Counted from the stretch's first letter, positions 12,200 to 21,371 are shown. The stretch is DNA of 64,000 nt from Mucilaginibacter aquariorum (GCF_024498135.1 NZ_JANHOH010000002.1:1-64000), one strand, 5' to 3'. Translations and numbers: made by a program. Notes: generated from the letters alone by a model not told the origin.

Positions 12200-12266
12200 A
12201 GGACGAATATCGAACATTGTGAGCAGATGATAAAGTAATTTTGTTGTTTGACAAGCCTGCCCGCTT

Positions 12267-12527
12267 TTAGTTTAACGCTTTCCATTTTTGATATGCTTTG
12301 CGCATACAATGCCCGCAGGGGCGGTAACCGCAGCTGATAGCCTCCTGCTCGTCGGTAAAGAAGACACGATTATCAACCTTCATCCGTTTGCCCGATGAGC
12401 AGCTGAATGTGCCGTAGATCTTTAGTTTGCGGTTACCGGCATAGGTGACCTTACCCGCATCTATCAGTAGCTTTAAAGCCCTGCTACGGCTAAATGACGT
12501 ACCGCCTAAAGCTGTATGCCGTATCAT
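12267..12527 (-). CDS. Stand-alone Ada-type zinc-domain protein
   Basis: An 86-residue protein resembling the N-terminal metal-binding module of Ada. Residues 40-74 read TFSCSSGKRM, NRVFF, then GYRPCGHC, matching Ada around its cysteines 42, 69 and 72. The residue aligned with Ada Cys38, the methyl acceptor for phosphotriesters, is Gly39 here, and an extra Cys66 may serve as the fourth zinc ligand. So the domain may bind zinc and DNA but probably cannot accept a methyl group the usual way. It starts at ATG 12527 inside the stop of the upstream oxygenase gene (ATGA overlap), so the two are translationally coupled. Last gene of the alkylation-repair operon. Confidence 0.75.
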   Translation of the reverse strand: MIRHTALGGTSFSRSRALKLLIDAGKVTYAGNRKLKIYGTFSCSSGKRMKVDNRVFFTDEQEAISCGYRPCGHCMRKAYQKWKALN

Positions 12528-13228
12528 GTGGCATCATGAAAGATAATACCTAAGGTATGCCGCTCGCCGTTGGTTACTTCGCTTACGCCGTGTTTCATGT
12601 TAACACGGTAATATCCCTTGCTGCCCATTACCGGCCTAAAGTTGGTAGTGAACAACAGCATATCGCCTTTGCGCGGATTCAAAACAATCGCTTTTGATTG
12701 CATCCTGGGCCTTTGCTCTACCAGTACAAACTCGCCGCCTTCATAATCCTTACCCGGCTCGTTCAGGCATACCACCAATTGCATCGGGAAATAGATTTCA
12801 CCGTACAGGTCCTGATGCATGGCGTTGTAACCACCTTTGTTGTACTTTAATATCAAAGGTGTTGGCCGCAGCTGGTTATGCTGATGGCATAGTTCGGTTA
12901 ACTCGTTCAAACTACCCGGGAATTGCTTATCAATATTCAATACCTCCATCCATTTGTTTGCGATAGGGGCAATATACGGATATACCGATTCGCGCAAGGC
13001 CTGCACCACGCCGGGCAAAGGGTAGCTATAATATTTGTACTGCCCCAGGCCATAGCCGTGGTGCTCCATCACAATGGTTTTGCGGTAAATATCTGCCGGG
13101 TACTGGCTAACCAACGCGTCGCATTCATCGGCAGATAAAATATTGGGGATCTGGGCGTAACCTTTGGTGTGCATGCTTTCGGTTACATCAGCCCAATTCA
13201 CCTCGTTAATTCTTTGTTGCAGATCCAT
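12524..13228 (-). CDS. 2-oxoglutarate/Fe(II) oxygenase (Oxygenase-NA/DUF2086 type)
   Basis: A 234-residue cytoplasmic dioxygenase. The iron-binding facial triad is visible: H138-x-D140 in NAMHQDLYGE and H213 in MKHGVSEV, with R223 (GERHTLGIIF) as the probable 2-oxoglutarate arginine. The middle region QLVVCLNEPGKDYEGGEF is typical of the Oxygenase-NA family, whose members are often linked to oxidative repair of alkylated DNA. It lies one base downstream of the Ada-like gene and overlaps the Ada-type zinc gene, giving an operon consistent with DNA dealkylation. No activity has been shown here. Length is normal. Confidence 0.85.
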   Translation of the reverse strand: MDLQQRINEVNWADVTESMHTKGYAQIPNILSADECDALVSQYPADIYRKTIVMEHHGYGLGQYKYYSYPLPGVVQALRESVYPYIAPIANKWMEVLNIDKQFPGSLNELTELCHQHNQLRPTPLILKYNKGGYNAMHQDLYGEIYFPMQLVVCLNEPGKDYEGGEFVLVEQRPRMQSKAIVLNPRKGDMLLFTTNFRPVMGSKGYYRVNMKHGVSEVTNGERHTLGIIFHDAT

Positions 13229-13229
13229 T

Positions 13230-14084
13230 TTAGATAGCCGTTTTTAAGTTTACCCTTGCCGCTTCCCAACCTATCATAGCGGTTTTGCGGTTGCTTCCCC
13301 AATGGTATTGGCCAAATTCGCCGGTAGATTTAATTACCCTGTGGCACGGTATCAAAAACGCGACCGGGTTAGCTCCAATAGCACTCCCTACTGCACGACT
13401 GGCAGTCGGCATTTTAACAGTATTTGCTATAGTAGAATAGGTATTCAATCCTCCCATAGGTATTTTCAACAAGGCTTCCCAAACTTTCAATTGAAAATCG
13501 GTACCCTTTAAATGGAGCTTAATGTTTGATAACTGTGTCCAGTCTTTTTTGAAAATGAACAACGCGTTTTGCTGCGCCAGATCTACCACCTGGTAATAGC
13601 TTGCATTGGGGAACTGCGCATATAGCTCATTAAATGCTTCGTCTTTATCATCGGCAAAAGCCATATAACAAATGCCCTTAGGGGTTGATGCTACTATGAT
13701 ATTGCCAAATGGCGTTTCAGCATAGCTAAAGTTGATAGATAAGGCCTTGCCGCCATTTTTGTATTCGGCAGGGGTCATGCCCTCTATGTTGATGAACAGA
13801 TCGTGCAGGCGGCCGATGCCTGATAAGCCGGTTTCAAAAGCAGCATCAAACAAGGTGGCCTGTTGTTCTTTCAAAATTCCTTTAGCATATTCCAAACTCA
13901 GGTATTGCAGGAATTTCTTGGGACTGATACCGGCCCATTCTGTAAACATGCGCTGGAAATGGAAAGGGCTAAGATTTACTTTTTCGGCAACCTCATCAAG
14001 GTTGGGTTGGGCTTTAAAATTCAGCTTTATGTAGTCTATTGCTTCGGCAATACGCTCATAATTGATGTTGTTTTGTGTTTCCAT
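13230..14084 (-). CDS. AraC-type regulator fused to O6-methylguanine-DNA methyltransferase (Ada-like)
   Basis: A 284-residue bifunctional protein. Residues about 7-105 form an AraC/XylS DNA-binding domain (IDYIKLNFKAQPNLDEVAEK, then SPFHFQRMFTEWAGISPKKF). The rest is a methylated-DNA cysteine methyltransferase with the acceptor C247 in IPCHRVI and the GGLNTYSTIA helix. The Ada N-terminal zinc domain is missing; a similar domain is encoded separately at 12267-12527 in the same operon. The ATG at 14084 is preferred over TTG 14105: it sits 18 bases after a good promoter. It probably senses and repairs alkylated DNA and may activate its own operon; whether it can be methyl-switched without the fused zinc domain is an open point. 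Confidence 0.93.
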   Translation of the reverse strand: METQNNINYERIAEAIDYIKLNFKAQPNLDEVAEKVNLSPFHFQRMFTEWAGISPKKFLQYLSLEYAKGILKEQQATLFDAAFETGLSGIGRLHDLFINIEGMTPAEYKNGGKALSINFSYAETPFGNIIVASTPKGICYMAFADDKDEAFNELYAQFPNASYYQVVDLAQQNALFIFKKDWTQLSNIKLHLKGTDFQLKVWEALLKIPMGGLNTYSTIANTVKMPTASRAVGSAIGANPVAFLIPCHRVIKSTGEFGQYHWGSNRKTAMIGWEAARVNLKTAI

Positions 14085-14102
14085 GATTGAATTATTATAA
14101 CA

Positions 14103-14133
14103 CAAATGTAGCCCCGTACTAAAGCCTATAAAA
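14103..14133 (-). promoter_or_regulatory. Promoter of the Ada-like operon
   Basis: On the minus strand, TTTT (14130-14133), a 19-base spacer, and TACATTTG (14103-14110) match the Bacteroidota -33/-7 pattern TTTG-N19-TAnnTTTG with one mismatch in the upstream box. The ATG at 14084 is 18 bases downstream. Confidence 0.6.
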
Positions 14134-14174
14134 CCCGAAAGTTGCGGAGTTTGAACCGCTCAATTAATACACTA

Positions 14175-14293
14175 TGTCATTTCGAACGAGCGAAGGGCAG
14201 ACGGAGCGCAGTGCGAGGAGAAATCTTACCGAACATGCAAAGTCTGGATGCAAAGTGTAAAAGATTTCTCCTCGTACCTCGTTCGAAATGACA
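14175..14293. repeat. REP-like palindromic element (family A, full copy)
   Basis: Outer arms TGTCATTTCGAACGAG and CTCGTTCGAAATGACA are exact reverse complements; inner arms carry GAGGAGAAATCTTA and AAGATTTCTCCTC. It lies between the Ada-like gene and the D-Ala-D-Ala carboxypeptidase gene, both on the minus strand. Confidence 0.85.
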
Positions 14294-14328
14294 TTTCCCG
14301 TTCACCCTTCAGGGGGTTAGGGGGCTAA

Positions 14329-15744
14329 CTATTTCAATTCATTCAATACCCTAAACATCTTTTCCCTTATGCCACTACCGGGGCCGTAATAGTTGTTTAC
14401 CATTATTGAGAAGCAAAGCTGGCGGCCGTCATGCGTTTGGAAACCTGCATAGGCCTGCACGCTGTTGATGCTGCCGCTCTTCATTTTCATGTCGTTATAA
14501 ACGGGCAGGCTCTCGTAAAAATCATTGAACCAGGCCTCGTTACGGGCAGATTGCAATATCCGGGCCATGGTAGAAGTGGTTATCCTGTTCTCGGGTGATA
14601 GGCCGCTACCATCAAAAGTGTTCATAGAGCGTTTATCAATGCCTTTTAGCTCCCAAAAATCCTTTATAACCGTTATGCCATCATTTGTTGAGGCTGGTTT
14701 TCCTGCTTTAACCGCTATAGTTGCCAGCAATTGCTCGGCATACAGGTTAACGCTTTTTTGATTGAGCCAGTATACTATCTTGCTTAATTCGGGCGATAGG
14801 ATAGTGGTGATGTTTTTAGTAGCAGTAGGTATAGACAGGCCCTTATCTGCCAGTATAAATGACGATTGCGGCTCATTGCTTACTGCAATGCCAATGCCTT
14901 TAAGGGTATCGGTTAAGCGCAGGGCGGCGTCATAAGCAGGATCGGGGATGGCGGCAGAGATCCTTTTCTTGGTTTGATCGATGGCGTAGGTGCCGCGCAG
15001 GTACATAATTTTGCTGCCATAAGCAGGCAGATAGGGGTAGGCCAAATCGCCGGTTTTAGCAGCGCCTGTGGTTAGTTCGCTTTTATATTGCAGGTAATTG
15101 GTTTCGGGAACGGTACCCGTTACGCTAATAGGGCCGCCTACATTGCCTGTTCGCAGGGTGATATCAAACTGATTTTCGCGCCAGCAAAGCCCGGCTATAC
15201 CTGCGCCGTAGTAAGTGCCCAGGTCCTGCCAGATCCATCCATCGGGAATAGACTGGTTTTTGAAAATACCATTATCACCAATAACACGACCGTTTATTTT
15301 TTTGATGCCTGCCTTTTTCAAAGCGGTAACCATTGTATTTAATATAACGCCTTCTTTGGTTGATGCCCACCGCCAGCTGCCAAGGGTAGGGTCGCCGCCG
15401 CCTTTAATAATAAGGTCGCCGTTAAGGGCACCGTCTGCAGTAATATTGCCGGTGTAGCCTAACTGGGTTTGATATTGAAAATCTTTACCTAAAACATTAA
15501 AAGCGGTTATACTGGTAACCGTTTTTAATGTTGAACCCGGCGCCAAACCCATATCAGGATTGGCGGCAAAAACCTGTTCGCCGGTTTGGGCATCCAGCAC
15601 CGTTAACGATACCGAAGCGTAACGGCACTGGCTATCCTGCTGTAAACGGGTAAATGCTTTTTGTATATTTTGCTGCAGGTTTTGTGCACCTGCAATATTT
15701 GCTATAAATAAAAAACTAACTAAGTACTTCGGGTTTATCCTCAT
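14329..15744 (-). CDS. dacB: D-alanyl-D-alanine carboxypeptidase/endopeptidase, PBP4/DacB type (S13)
   Basis: A 471-residue exported peptidase of family S13 that trims or cuts peptidoglycan cross-links. The signal peptide is residues 1-20 (cleavage after IAGA). The three penicillin-binding motifs are present: SxxK as STLK near residue 70, SVN in QKSVNLYAEQLL, and KSG (for KTG) in MKSGSINSV. The long insertion between SxxK and SxN is typical of PBP4. The start overlaps the end of the permease gene by 29 bases, so the two are coupled. Whether it is essential or redundant cannot be judged. Confidence 0.93.
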   Translation of the reverse strand: MRINPKYLVSFLFIANIAGAQNLQQNIQKAFTRLQQDSQCRYASVSLTVLDAQTGEQVFAANPDMGLAPGSTLKTVTSITAFNVLGKDFQYQTQLGYTGNITADGALNGDLIIKGGGDPTLGSWRWASTKEGVILNTMVTALKKAGIKKINGRVIGDNGIFKNQSIPDGWIWQDLGTYYGAGIAGLCWRENQFDITLRTGNVGGPISVTGTVPETNYLQYKSELTTGAAKTGDLAYPYLPAYGSKIMYLRGTYAIDQTKKRISAAIPDPAYDAALRLTDTLKGIGIAVSNEPQSSFILADKGLSIPTATKNITTILSPELSKIVYWLNQKSVNLYAEQLLATIAVKAGKPASTNDGITVIKDFWELKGIDKRSMNTFDGSGLSPENRITTSTMARILQSARNEAWFNDFYESLPVYNDMKMKSGSINSVQAYAGFQTHDGRQLCFSIMVNNYYGPGSGIREKMFRVLNELK

Positions 15745-17152
15745 TATTAACGTTGCGTTGTGATATATAATAAAGTGGTATCCCTATTAAAACAATAACT
15801 AAGCCGTAAATAGGATACTGCCATTTATAAATACATAATAATATACAAAACGCTGTACCCATTATAATATATATAGCGGGTAATATAGGGTAACCAATTG
15901 CTTTGTATGGCCTTTCTACATCAGGGCGTTTAACACGCAGGATAAAGATACCTGCAATGGTTAACATGTAAAATATTACCACCACAAACGAGATCATATC
16001 CAGCAGATCGCCATATCGGCCGCTTAAGCATAATAAAGAAGCCACTGCTGCCTGGATCCACAAACCAAATTGCGGTACGCCAAATTTATTTAAGGTACCG
16101 GTTTTCTTGAAGAAAACGCCATCCTTAGCCATGGTATAATAAACCCTTGCGCCAGAAAGTATCAGGCCGTTGTTACAGCCAAAAGTTGATATCATGATCA
16201 TCACCGCGATGATATAAGTACCCACATTACCAAAAATAACGTGCGATGCGGCTACCGCTACACGGTCTTTATCGGCAATGGTAATATCATGCAGCGAAAG
16301 TACGCCGGTGTAAACCACATTAGCCAATACATAAATTATGGTTACGATAATGGTACCAAACATCATGCTTAATGCCACATCGCGTTTAGGGTTTTTCATT
16401 TCGCCCGCTACAAAGGTTACACTGTTCCAGGCATCACTGCTGAAGATAGAACCTACCATGGCTGCCGCTATGGCGCCTAAAGCTGTACCTGTTGTTAAAG
16501 CTGTTACGCTGCCATCTTTATTTAGGTTATGCAGGTCCCAGGCGTTTGTCCAGTTGGCTGTCCATATATCACCTTTAAAGGCTAAAAAGCCAAAACCTAT
16601 CAAGCCGAAAAGACTGATCAGTTTGGTCATGGTGAAGGTGGTTTGGATCAGCTTCCCGCCCTTTACGCCCCTTGTATTGATATAGGTAAGCAATACGATA
16701 AGCACTATTGAAACCAGTTGTGCCGCGCTTATTTTTATTGAGCCGGATTGAAAAAGTATATTATCCTCGCTTACAGCCGGGATCAAATAGGCAGTAAACT
16801 TGGAGAATGCTACACCCACGGCGGCTATGGTCCCGGTTTGTATCACCGCGAAAAAGCTCCATCCGTATAAAAAGGCTATAAGTTTGTTGTAAGATTCTTT
16901 AAGGTAAACATATTGGCCGCCTGCTTTTGGGAACATCGCGCTTAATTCGCCATAGCTAAGTGCCGCGGTAAGGGTCATAAAACCGGTAATTAACCAAACG
17001 GCAATTAACCAACCTGCCGAGCCTACATTACGGGTAATATCGGCACTTACAATAAAAATACCCGAGCCTATCATAGAGCCCGATACCAGCATTGTGCCGT
17101 CCAGTAGGCTTAATTCGTGCTTTAACTTGGGTTGAGTAGTATCTTTTAACAT
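15716..17152 (-). CDS. APC-family amino-acid permease
   Basis: A 478-residue inner-membrane transporter with about 12 helices. The first carries the APC signature MLVSGSMIGSGIFI, whose GSGIF bends hold the substrate amino group. LSYGELSAMFPKAGGQYVY in helices 2-3 also fits the L-type (LAT) branch, and the C-terminal half reads PILPAIYIIMGTAF. Likely imports or exchanges neutral amino acids; the specific substrate is not readable. It is the upstream gene of a two-gene unit with dacB. No clear promoter was seen in the 149 bases to hppA, which is divergent. Confidence 0.9.
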   Translation of the reverse strand: MLKDTTQPKLKHELSLLDGTMLVSGSMIGSGIFIVSADITRNVGSAGWLIAVWLITGFMTLTAALSYGELSAMFPKAGGQYVYLKESYNKLIAFLYGWSFFAVIQTGTIAAVGVAFSKFTAYLIPAVSEDNILFQSGSIKISAAQLVSIVLIVLLTYINTRGVKGGKLIQTTFTMTKLISLFGLIGFGFLAFKGDIWTANWTNAWDLHNLNKDGSVTALTTGTALGAIAAAMVGSIFSSDAWNSVTFVAGEMKNPKRDVALSMMFGTIIVTIIYVLANVVYTGVLSLHDITIADKDRVAVAASHVIFGNVGTYIIAVMIMISTFGCNNGLILSGARVYYTMAKDGVFFKKTGTLNKFGVPQFGLWIQAAVASLLCLSGRYGDLLDMISFVVVIFYMLTIAGIFILRVKRPDVERPYKAIGYPILPAIYIIMGTAFCILLCIYKWQYPIYGLVIVLIGIPLYYISQRNVNNEDKPEVLS

Positions 17153-17301
17153 TAGGGAAAAAGTTTAGACTACTAAACTATTCAAAAACTTTAAAATGAC
17201 AGGCTATTGTAAAGAAATTAATTTATATTTTGCGGCTACCAAATTATAAACACGCTTTACGCGAACTAAAAACGCACACTTAATAACACTAATTATAGAA
17301 T

Positions 17302-19539
17302 ATGGATTTTTTGAACACTTACTTAATTTATTTAATTCCCGTTTTCGGGCTCATAGGTATAATCGTGATGGCGATTAAATCTGCATGGGTAACCAGGCAG
17401 GTAACAGGCGATGCCTCCATGAACCAGCTTGCCGGTTATATTGCTGATGGGGCTATGGCCTTTTTACGCGCAGAATGGAAAGTATTAGGCTACTTTGTAG
17501 TTGTTGCGGGTATGTTACTTGCCTGGAGCGGTACTACGGTAGCTACATCAAGCCCGGTTATTGCCATATCATTTGTTATAGGCGCTTTTTTATCGGCTTT
17601 TGCCGGTTTTATAGGTATGCGTATTGCAACCAAATCAAACGTACGCACCACACAGGCTGCTAAAACAAGCTTAGCTAAAGCGCTTAAGGTATCATTTACC
17701 GGCGGTACAGTTATGGGTTTAGGTGTTGCCGGTTTAGCTATCATTGGTTTAGGTTCGTTATTCATCGTGTTTTACACCATGTATGTAACCAGCAAAGGCG
17801 AAAGTGTTAACGGTGAAGCTATGGCTAAAGCGCTTGATGTATTAGCAGGATTTTCGTTAGGTGCCGAGTCTATCGCGTTATTCGCGCGTGTTGGCGGTGG
17901 TATCTACACAAAAGCTGCCGACGTAGGTGCGGATCTGGTTGGTAAGGTTGAGGCAGGTATCCCCGAGGATGACGTGCGTAACCCTGCTACTATTGCAGAT
18001 AACGTTGGTGATAACGTAGGTGACGTTGCGGGTATGGGTGCCGATTTATTTGGCTCGTACGTAGCAACCATGTTGGCTACTATGGTATTGGGCCGCGAAA
18101 TTGTATCTCATGATAATTTTGGTGGTATTGCCCCAATTTTATTACCCATGGTGATAGCAGGCTTGGGTTTAATATTCTCTATAGTTGGCGCATCGTTAGT
18201 AAAAATTTCTAAAGAAACAGATAGCGTACAAAAAGCATTGAACATAGGTAACTGGGCTTCTATATTGTTAACAGCTATTGCTACTTATTTTGTAGTGCAA
18301 TGGATGTTACCTGCCGATAGTTTCCACATGGTACGTGACGAAGATGCATCGGGTGCTATTAAAGCCGGTTCATTAGTGTTTACCAAAAACGGTGTATTTG
18401 GTTCTATCCTGGTAGGTTTAGTGGTAGGTACGTTAATGTCTATCATTACCGAGTACTATACCGCTATGGGTAAACGCCCGGTAATGAGCATTATCAGGCA
18501 GTCGTCAACAGGCCATGCTACCAATATTATTGCCGGTTTAGCAATCGGTATGGAATCAACCGTATTGCCTATCCTTGTATTGGCGGCCGGTATTTATGGT
18601 TCATACTTTTTTGCAGGTTTATACGGTGTGGCTATCGCAGCCGCGGGTATGATGGCAACAACAGCTATGCAATTAGCTATCGACGCGTTTGGCCCGATTG
18701 CTGATAACGCGGGTGGTATTGCAGAGATGAGCCGCTTACCGGAAGAAGTACGTCATCGTACAGATAACCTGGATGCTGTAGGTAATACTACCGCTGCAAC
18801 AGGTAAGGGTTTTGCTATCGCGTCTGCTGCGTTAACCTCACTGGCCTTATTCGCGGCTTTTGTGGGTGTTGCAGGTATCGAGCATATTGATATATACAAA
18901 GCCAACGTTTTGGCAGGTTTATTTGTGGGCGGGATGATCCCTTTCATCTTCTCGGCATTATGTATTTCGGCAGTTGGTCGTGCAGCAATGGCAATGGTAG
19001 AAGAAGTTCGCCGCCAGTTCCGCGAAATACCGGGTATTATGGAGTACAAAGCCCGCCCCGAGTATGAAAAATGCGTAGAGATCTCTACCAAGGCCTCTAT
19101 CCGCGAGATGGTTGCACCGGGATTGATCGCTTTAATTACGCCTATTATTATCGGTTTTGCATTCGGCCCCGAAGTATTGGGTGGTTTGTTAGCAGGTGTT
19201 ACTGTATCAGGTGTGTTGATGGGGCTCTTCCAGAGCAACGCGGGTGGTGCATGGGACAACGCTAAAAAATCATTCGAGAAAGGTGTGGAGATAAACGGCG
19301 AGATCTATTACAAAAAATCTGAACCGCATAAAGCATCAGTAACAGGTGATACCGTAGGTGATCCGTTTAAAGATACCTCGGGCCCGTCAATGAATATTTT
19401 GATCAAGCTGATGTCTATCGTATCGCTGGTTATTGCACCTCACTTAAACAGTGTTGATAACAACAGCAAGTTCATCCAAAAACAAGAGAAGGTACAATCA
19501 ATGAATGTGCATACTATTCATGTAGATAAGAAGATCTAA
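17302..19539 (+). CDS. hppA: Membrane-bound pyrophosphatase (ion pump)
   Basis: A 745-residue integral protein with about 16 helices that couples pyrophosphate hydrolysis to ion export. The motifs [18 protein letters not shown] and [19 protein letters not shown] hold the substrate and Mg2+ ligands. [10 protein letters not shown] has Ala and Gly where K+-independent enzymes have Lys and Thr, so K+ dependence is likely. The gate glutamate of Na+ pumps (DLFESY) and of plant H+ pumps (GSYAE) is absent: this protein reads [10 protein letters not shown] glutamate appears instead at E189 in GAESIALF, where most have Ser. This points to an H+ pump of the Flavobacterium type (inference). Terminator at 19558. 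Confidence 0.93.
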   Translation: MDFLNTYLIYLIPVFGLIGIIVMAIKSAWVTRQVTGDASMNQLAGYIADGAMAFLRAEWKVLGYFVVVAGMLLAWSGTTVATSSPVIAISFVIGAFLSAFAGFIGMRIATKSNVRTTQAAKTSLAKALKVSFTGGTVMGLGVAGLAIIGLGSLFIVFYTMYVTSKGESVNGEAMAKALDVLAGFSLGAESIALFARVGGGIYTKAADVGADLVGKVEAGIPEDDVRNPATIADNVGDNVGDVAGMGADLFGSYVATMLATMVLGREIVSHDNFGGIAPILLPMVIAGLGLIFSIVGASLVKISKETDSVQKALNIGNWASILLTAIATYFVVQWMLPADSFHMVRDEDASGAIKAGSLVFTKNGVFGSILVGLVVGTLMSIITEYYTAMGKRPVMSIIRQSSTGHATNIIAGLAIGMESTVLPILVLAAGIYGSYFFAGLYGVAIAAAGMMATTAMQLAIDAFGPIADNAGGIAEMSRLPEEVRHRTDNLDAVGNTTAATGKGFAIASAALTSLALFAAFVGVAGIEHIDIYKANVLAGLFVGGMIPFIFSALCISAVGRAAMAMVEEVRRQFREIPGIMEYKARPEYEKCVEISTKASIREMVAPGLIALITPIIIGFAFGPEVLGGLLAGVTVSGVLMGLFQSNAGGAWDNAKKSFEKGVEINGEIYYKKSEPHKASVTGDTVGDPFKDTSGPSMNILIKLMSIVSLVIAPHLNSVDNNSKFIQKQEKVQSMNVHTIHVDKKI

Positions 19540-19557
19540 GGATCTTTGAAATATAAA

Positions 19558-19588
19558 GAAAAGCCCTGGTGAAAGCCGGGGCTTTTTT
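19558..19588 (+). terminator. Intrinsic terminator of hppA
   Basis: GAAAAGCCC and GGGGCTTTTTT arms with a T-run directly downstream of the pyrophosphatase stop. Confidence 0.85.
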
Positions 19589-19629
19589 GTGGATAAGAAT
19601 TAATAATTTAGTATATAAATCTATTAATC

Positions 19630-20040
19630 ATGAACACAAGCTTAATTGAAAGGTCGATTGAAATAAACGCCTCGCCGGATAAGGTTTGGCGCGTGTTTAC
19701 CGATGCTGCAATTACCCGGCAAATGGGTGGTGAGTATGTATCAGATTGGGAAGTTGGAAGTGTGTTTGGCTGGAAGGGGGTAGACGGCAGGCAGTATACG
19801 CATGGCGAAATAATGGAAGTAGAAACATCAAAGCGTTTAAAACATAAACTCTTTAACGGACCGGATAAGTCCTCGGTAGCTTCCGAGATCACTTACAAGT
19901 TTGAGGGCAGTGGCGATACCACCGTTTTATTCGCCCGGGAGCGCCTATTCCAAAGCATCAGCGAAGAAGATTACAAAGAAGCAGTGCAAGGATGGGATAC
20001 CGCATTGTACATGGTAAAACAACTGGCAGAAGGTATTTAA
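19630..20040 (+). CDS. SRPBCC/AHSA1-type protein
   Basis: A 136-residue protein of the START/SRPBCC superfamily, AHSA1 branch: SIEINASPDKVWRVFTDA at the N-terminus, then WEVGSVFGWKG and a C-terminal helix around YKEAVQGWDTALYMVKQLA. These form a hydrophobic ligand pocket; bacterial members bind small lipophilic molecules or have unknown roles. Cytoplasmic, normal length. Its TAA overlaps the ATG of the next gene (TAATG), so the two are probably cotranscribed. Confidence 0.85.
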   Translation: MNTSLIERSIEINASPDKVWRVFTDAAITRQMGGEYVSDWEVGSVFGWKGVDGRQYTHGEIMEVETSKRLKHKLFNGPDKSSVASEITYKFEGSGDTTVLFARERLFQSISEEDYKEAVQGWDTALYMVKQLAEGI

Positions 20041-20309
20041 TGATAAAGAAGATCATTCTCTATCTACTTTGCCTGTATGATGTCTACCTGTACCTGCCGG
20101 ATATCTTCGACCTGTTTAAATTGGATATAGAACCACCCACTACGGATTACTTACTATACTTTGATGCAACCATGTTACTGATAGGGGGAATAGTGATTGG
20201 GACTATGTTGATGAAAACAGGAGGGAAGTTTAATAAGTATTTAGGCGTGTTAATGATTGTGTTGAATGTTGTACTAACGCCGTGGTTTATATTTAGGGCA
20301 TTGCCATAA
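20040..20309 (+). CDS. Small membrane protein of unknown function
   Basis: An 89-residue protein with three predicted membrane segments (residues about 4-18, 36-57 and 66-85) and a DLFKLDIEPPTTDY loop. The ATG at 20040 overlaps the stop of the SRPBCC gene by one base and is preferred to the longer frame, which begins inside that gene. No family recognised. Confidence 0.6.
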   Translation: MIKKIILYLLCLYDVYLYLPDIFDLFKLDIEPPTTDYLLYFDATMLLIGGIVIGTMLMKTGGKFNKYLGVLMIVLNVVLTPWFIFRALP

Positions 20310-20343
20310 TAGCTTAACTATTGTTTATCCAATTTTTGAATTG

Positions 20344-20351
20344 TAAATTTG
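20344..20351 (+). promoter_or_regulatory. -7 element of the toxin-antitoxin operon
   Basis: TAAATTTG, an exact TAnnTTTG match, with ATTG 20 bases upstream as a possible -33 box. It ends four bases before the antitoxin ATG (20356), so transcription may begin at or next to the start codon. Confidence 0.5.
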
Positions 20352-20355
20352 TTAT

Positions 20356-20577
20356 ATGACCATTTCTGTTAATTTACATAGCGAACAGGAAGAAAAAGTT
20401 TTGTTAGCTTTTTTGGACAGCCTGAAATATGATTATCAAACTGATAATGATGCATTCTTTTTATCGGGTGAACAACAAAAAGAAATTTTATCCCGTGACC
20501 AGGAATTTATCGAGGGTAAAACAACTGCGCGCGATTGGAATGAAATAAAAAAAGAAATGGATCGTGTTTACCGTTAA
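20356..20577 (+). CDS. Probable antitoxin of a ParE/RelE-type pair
   Basis: A 73-residue protein with an N-terminal strand-helix part (MTISVNLHSEQEEKVLLAFL) and a charged C-terminus including QKEILSRDQEFIEGKTTARDW. The tail resembles the short toxin-neutralising helix of Bacteroidota antitoxins. It immediately precedes and overlaps (14 bases) a ParE-like toxin gene, which is the main reason for the call. Antitoxins of this kind bind the toxin and their own promoter. No DNA-binding motif is certain here. Confidence 0.7.
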   Translation: MTISVNLHSEQEEKVLLAFLDSLKYDYQTDNDAFFLSGEQQKEILSRDQEFIEGKTTARDWNEIKKEMDRVYR

Positions 20578-20854
20578 GCTTCTTCTAAAAGCTGAAATAG
20601 ATTTTAGCGATGCCTGTCAATGGTATGAGAATAAACAACCCGGGCTTGGTAAGAGATTTTATAAAGCAGTGAATGCTAAGCTTGATTTGAATGGTAAAAC
20701 CCCGCTACATTATAACGTTAGATTTTCTGAAAAATATCGTTTCGCGCTAATTGACAACTTCCCATACCTGATTTCATATCGCGTTGATGAGGATGTTAAG
20801 TTTGTTTATATAATTTCGATTTTCCACACCAGCCAAAATTCTGAGGTATTTTAG
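20564..20854 (+). CDS. ParE/RelE-like toxin
   Basis: A 96-residue protein of the ParE/RelE fold: VKLLLKAEIDFSDACQWYENK, then GLGKRFYKAV, YNVRFSEKYRFALIDNFPYLISYRVD and a final IISIFHTSQ. The pattern of an N-terminal helix pair followed by a beta-sheet with conserved Arg and Tyr matches plasmid-stabilisation toxins. The GTG at 20564 lies inside the antitoxin gene, so translation is coupled. The target (gyrase or ribosomal mRNA) cannot be decided. Confidence 0.8.
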   Translation: MFTVKLLLKAEIDFSDACQWYENKQPGLGKRFYKAVNAKLDLNGKTPLHYNVRFSEKYRFALIDNFPYLISYRVDEDVKFVYIISIFHTSQNSEVF

Positions 20855-20937
20855 ATACGTCATTATCCCTTCTCCACGGTGTTAATGATATTTTGAATGT
20901 GTAATTTACACCAGTTTTTATATTGAGGAATTATCAA

Positions 20938-21371
20938 ATGAAAAAATTAATACTATTAACAACGTTAATTATTGGGACCCTTATGGGATGTTCTGATAAC
21001 CCATCTAAAACAACTGTTGAAAAAAGGCAGGTACTTTAAAAAAAGCAGCCGTGTTAGAACCAGCCGATTTTGATTCCTTTTTTAAGAAATTTAAAAGTGA
21101 TTCGGTTTACCAGGTAGAACATATAAAATTCCCCATTAAAATAACTGTAACGGAAGATGATAGGGATTCAGTCACTTATATCAAAAAAAATAAATGGCAT
21201 TATGTAAGGCTTACAAATAACAAAGAGGATATTTATAAAAAGGCCAGATCAAATAAAAATAGTGTTACAGTTCAGTATACGGTTGAGGATACCGGAATTT
21301 TAATGAGTTTTGATTTCGCTTATAGAGATGGCAAGTGGCGACTAACCTCTGCTACAGATTCATCAGACTAA
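20938..21371 (+). pseudogene. DUF4348-like lipoprotein split by a frameshift
   Basis: ATG 20938 opens a lipoprotein signal (GTLMGC lipobox, Cys about residue 17) but stops at 21037-21039. The rest continues in the other frame from about 21020 (KKAGTLKKAAVLEPADFDSF and on) to 21371. The join is a run of six A at 21020-21025: one added A, or a -1 slip there, restores a protein of about 144 residues. The domain (DFDSFFKKFKSDS, IKFPIKI) resembles DUF4348 of Bacteroidota lipoproteins. It may be a pseudogene, a phase-variable gene or a base-call error. Confidence 0.6.

Noticed and set aside
19630..20854. Single operon from the SRPBCC gene to the toxin gene
   Set aside because: The toxin-antitoxin pair has its own -7 box at 20344 and a 46-base gap before it.
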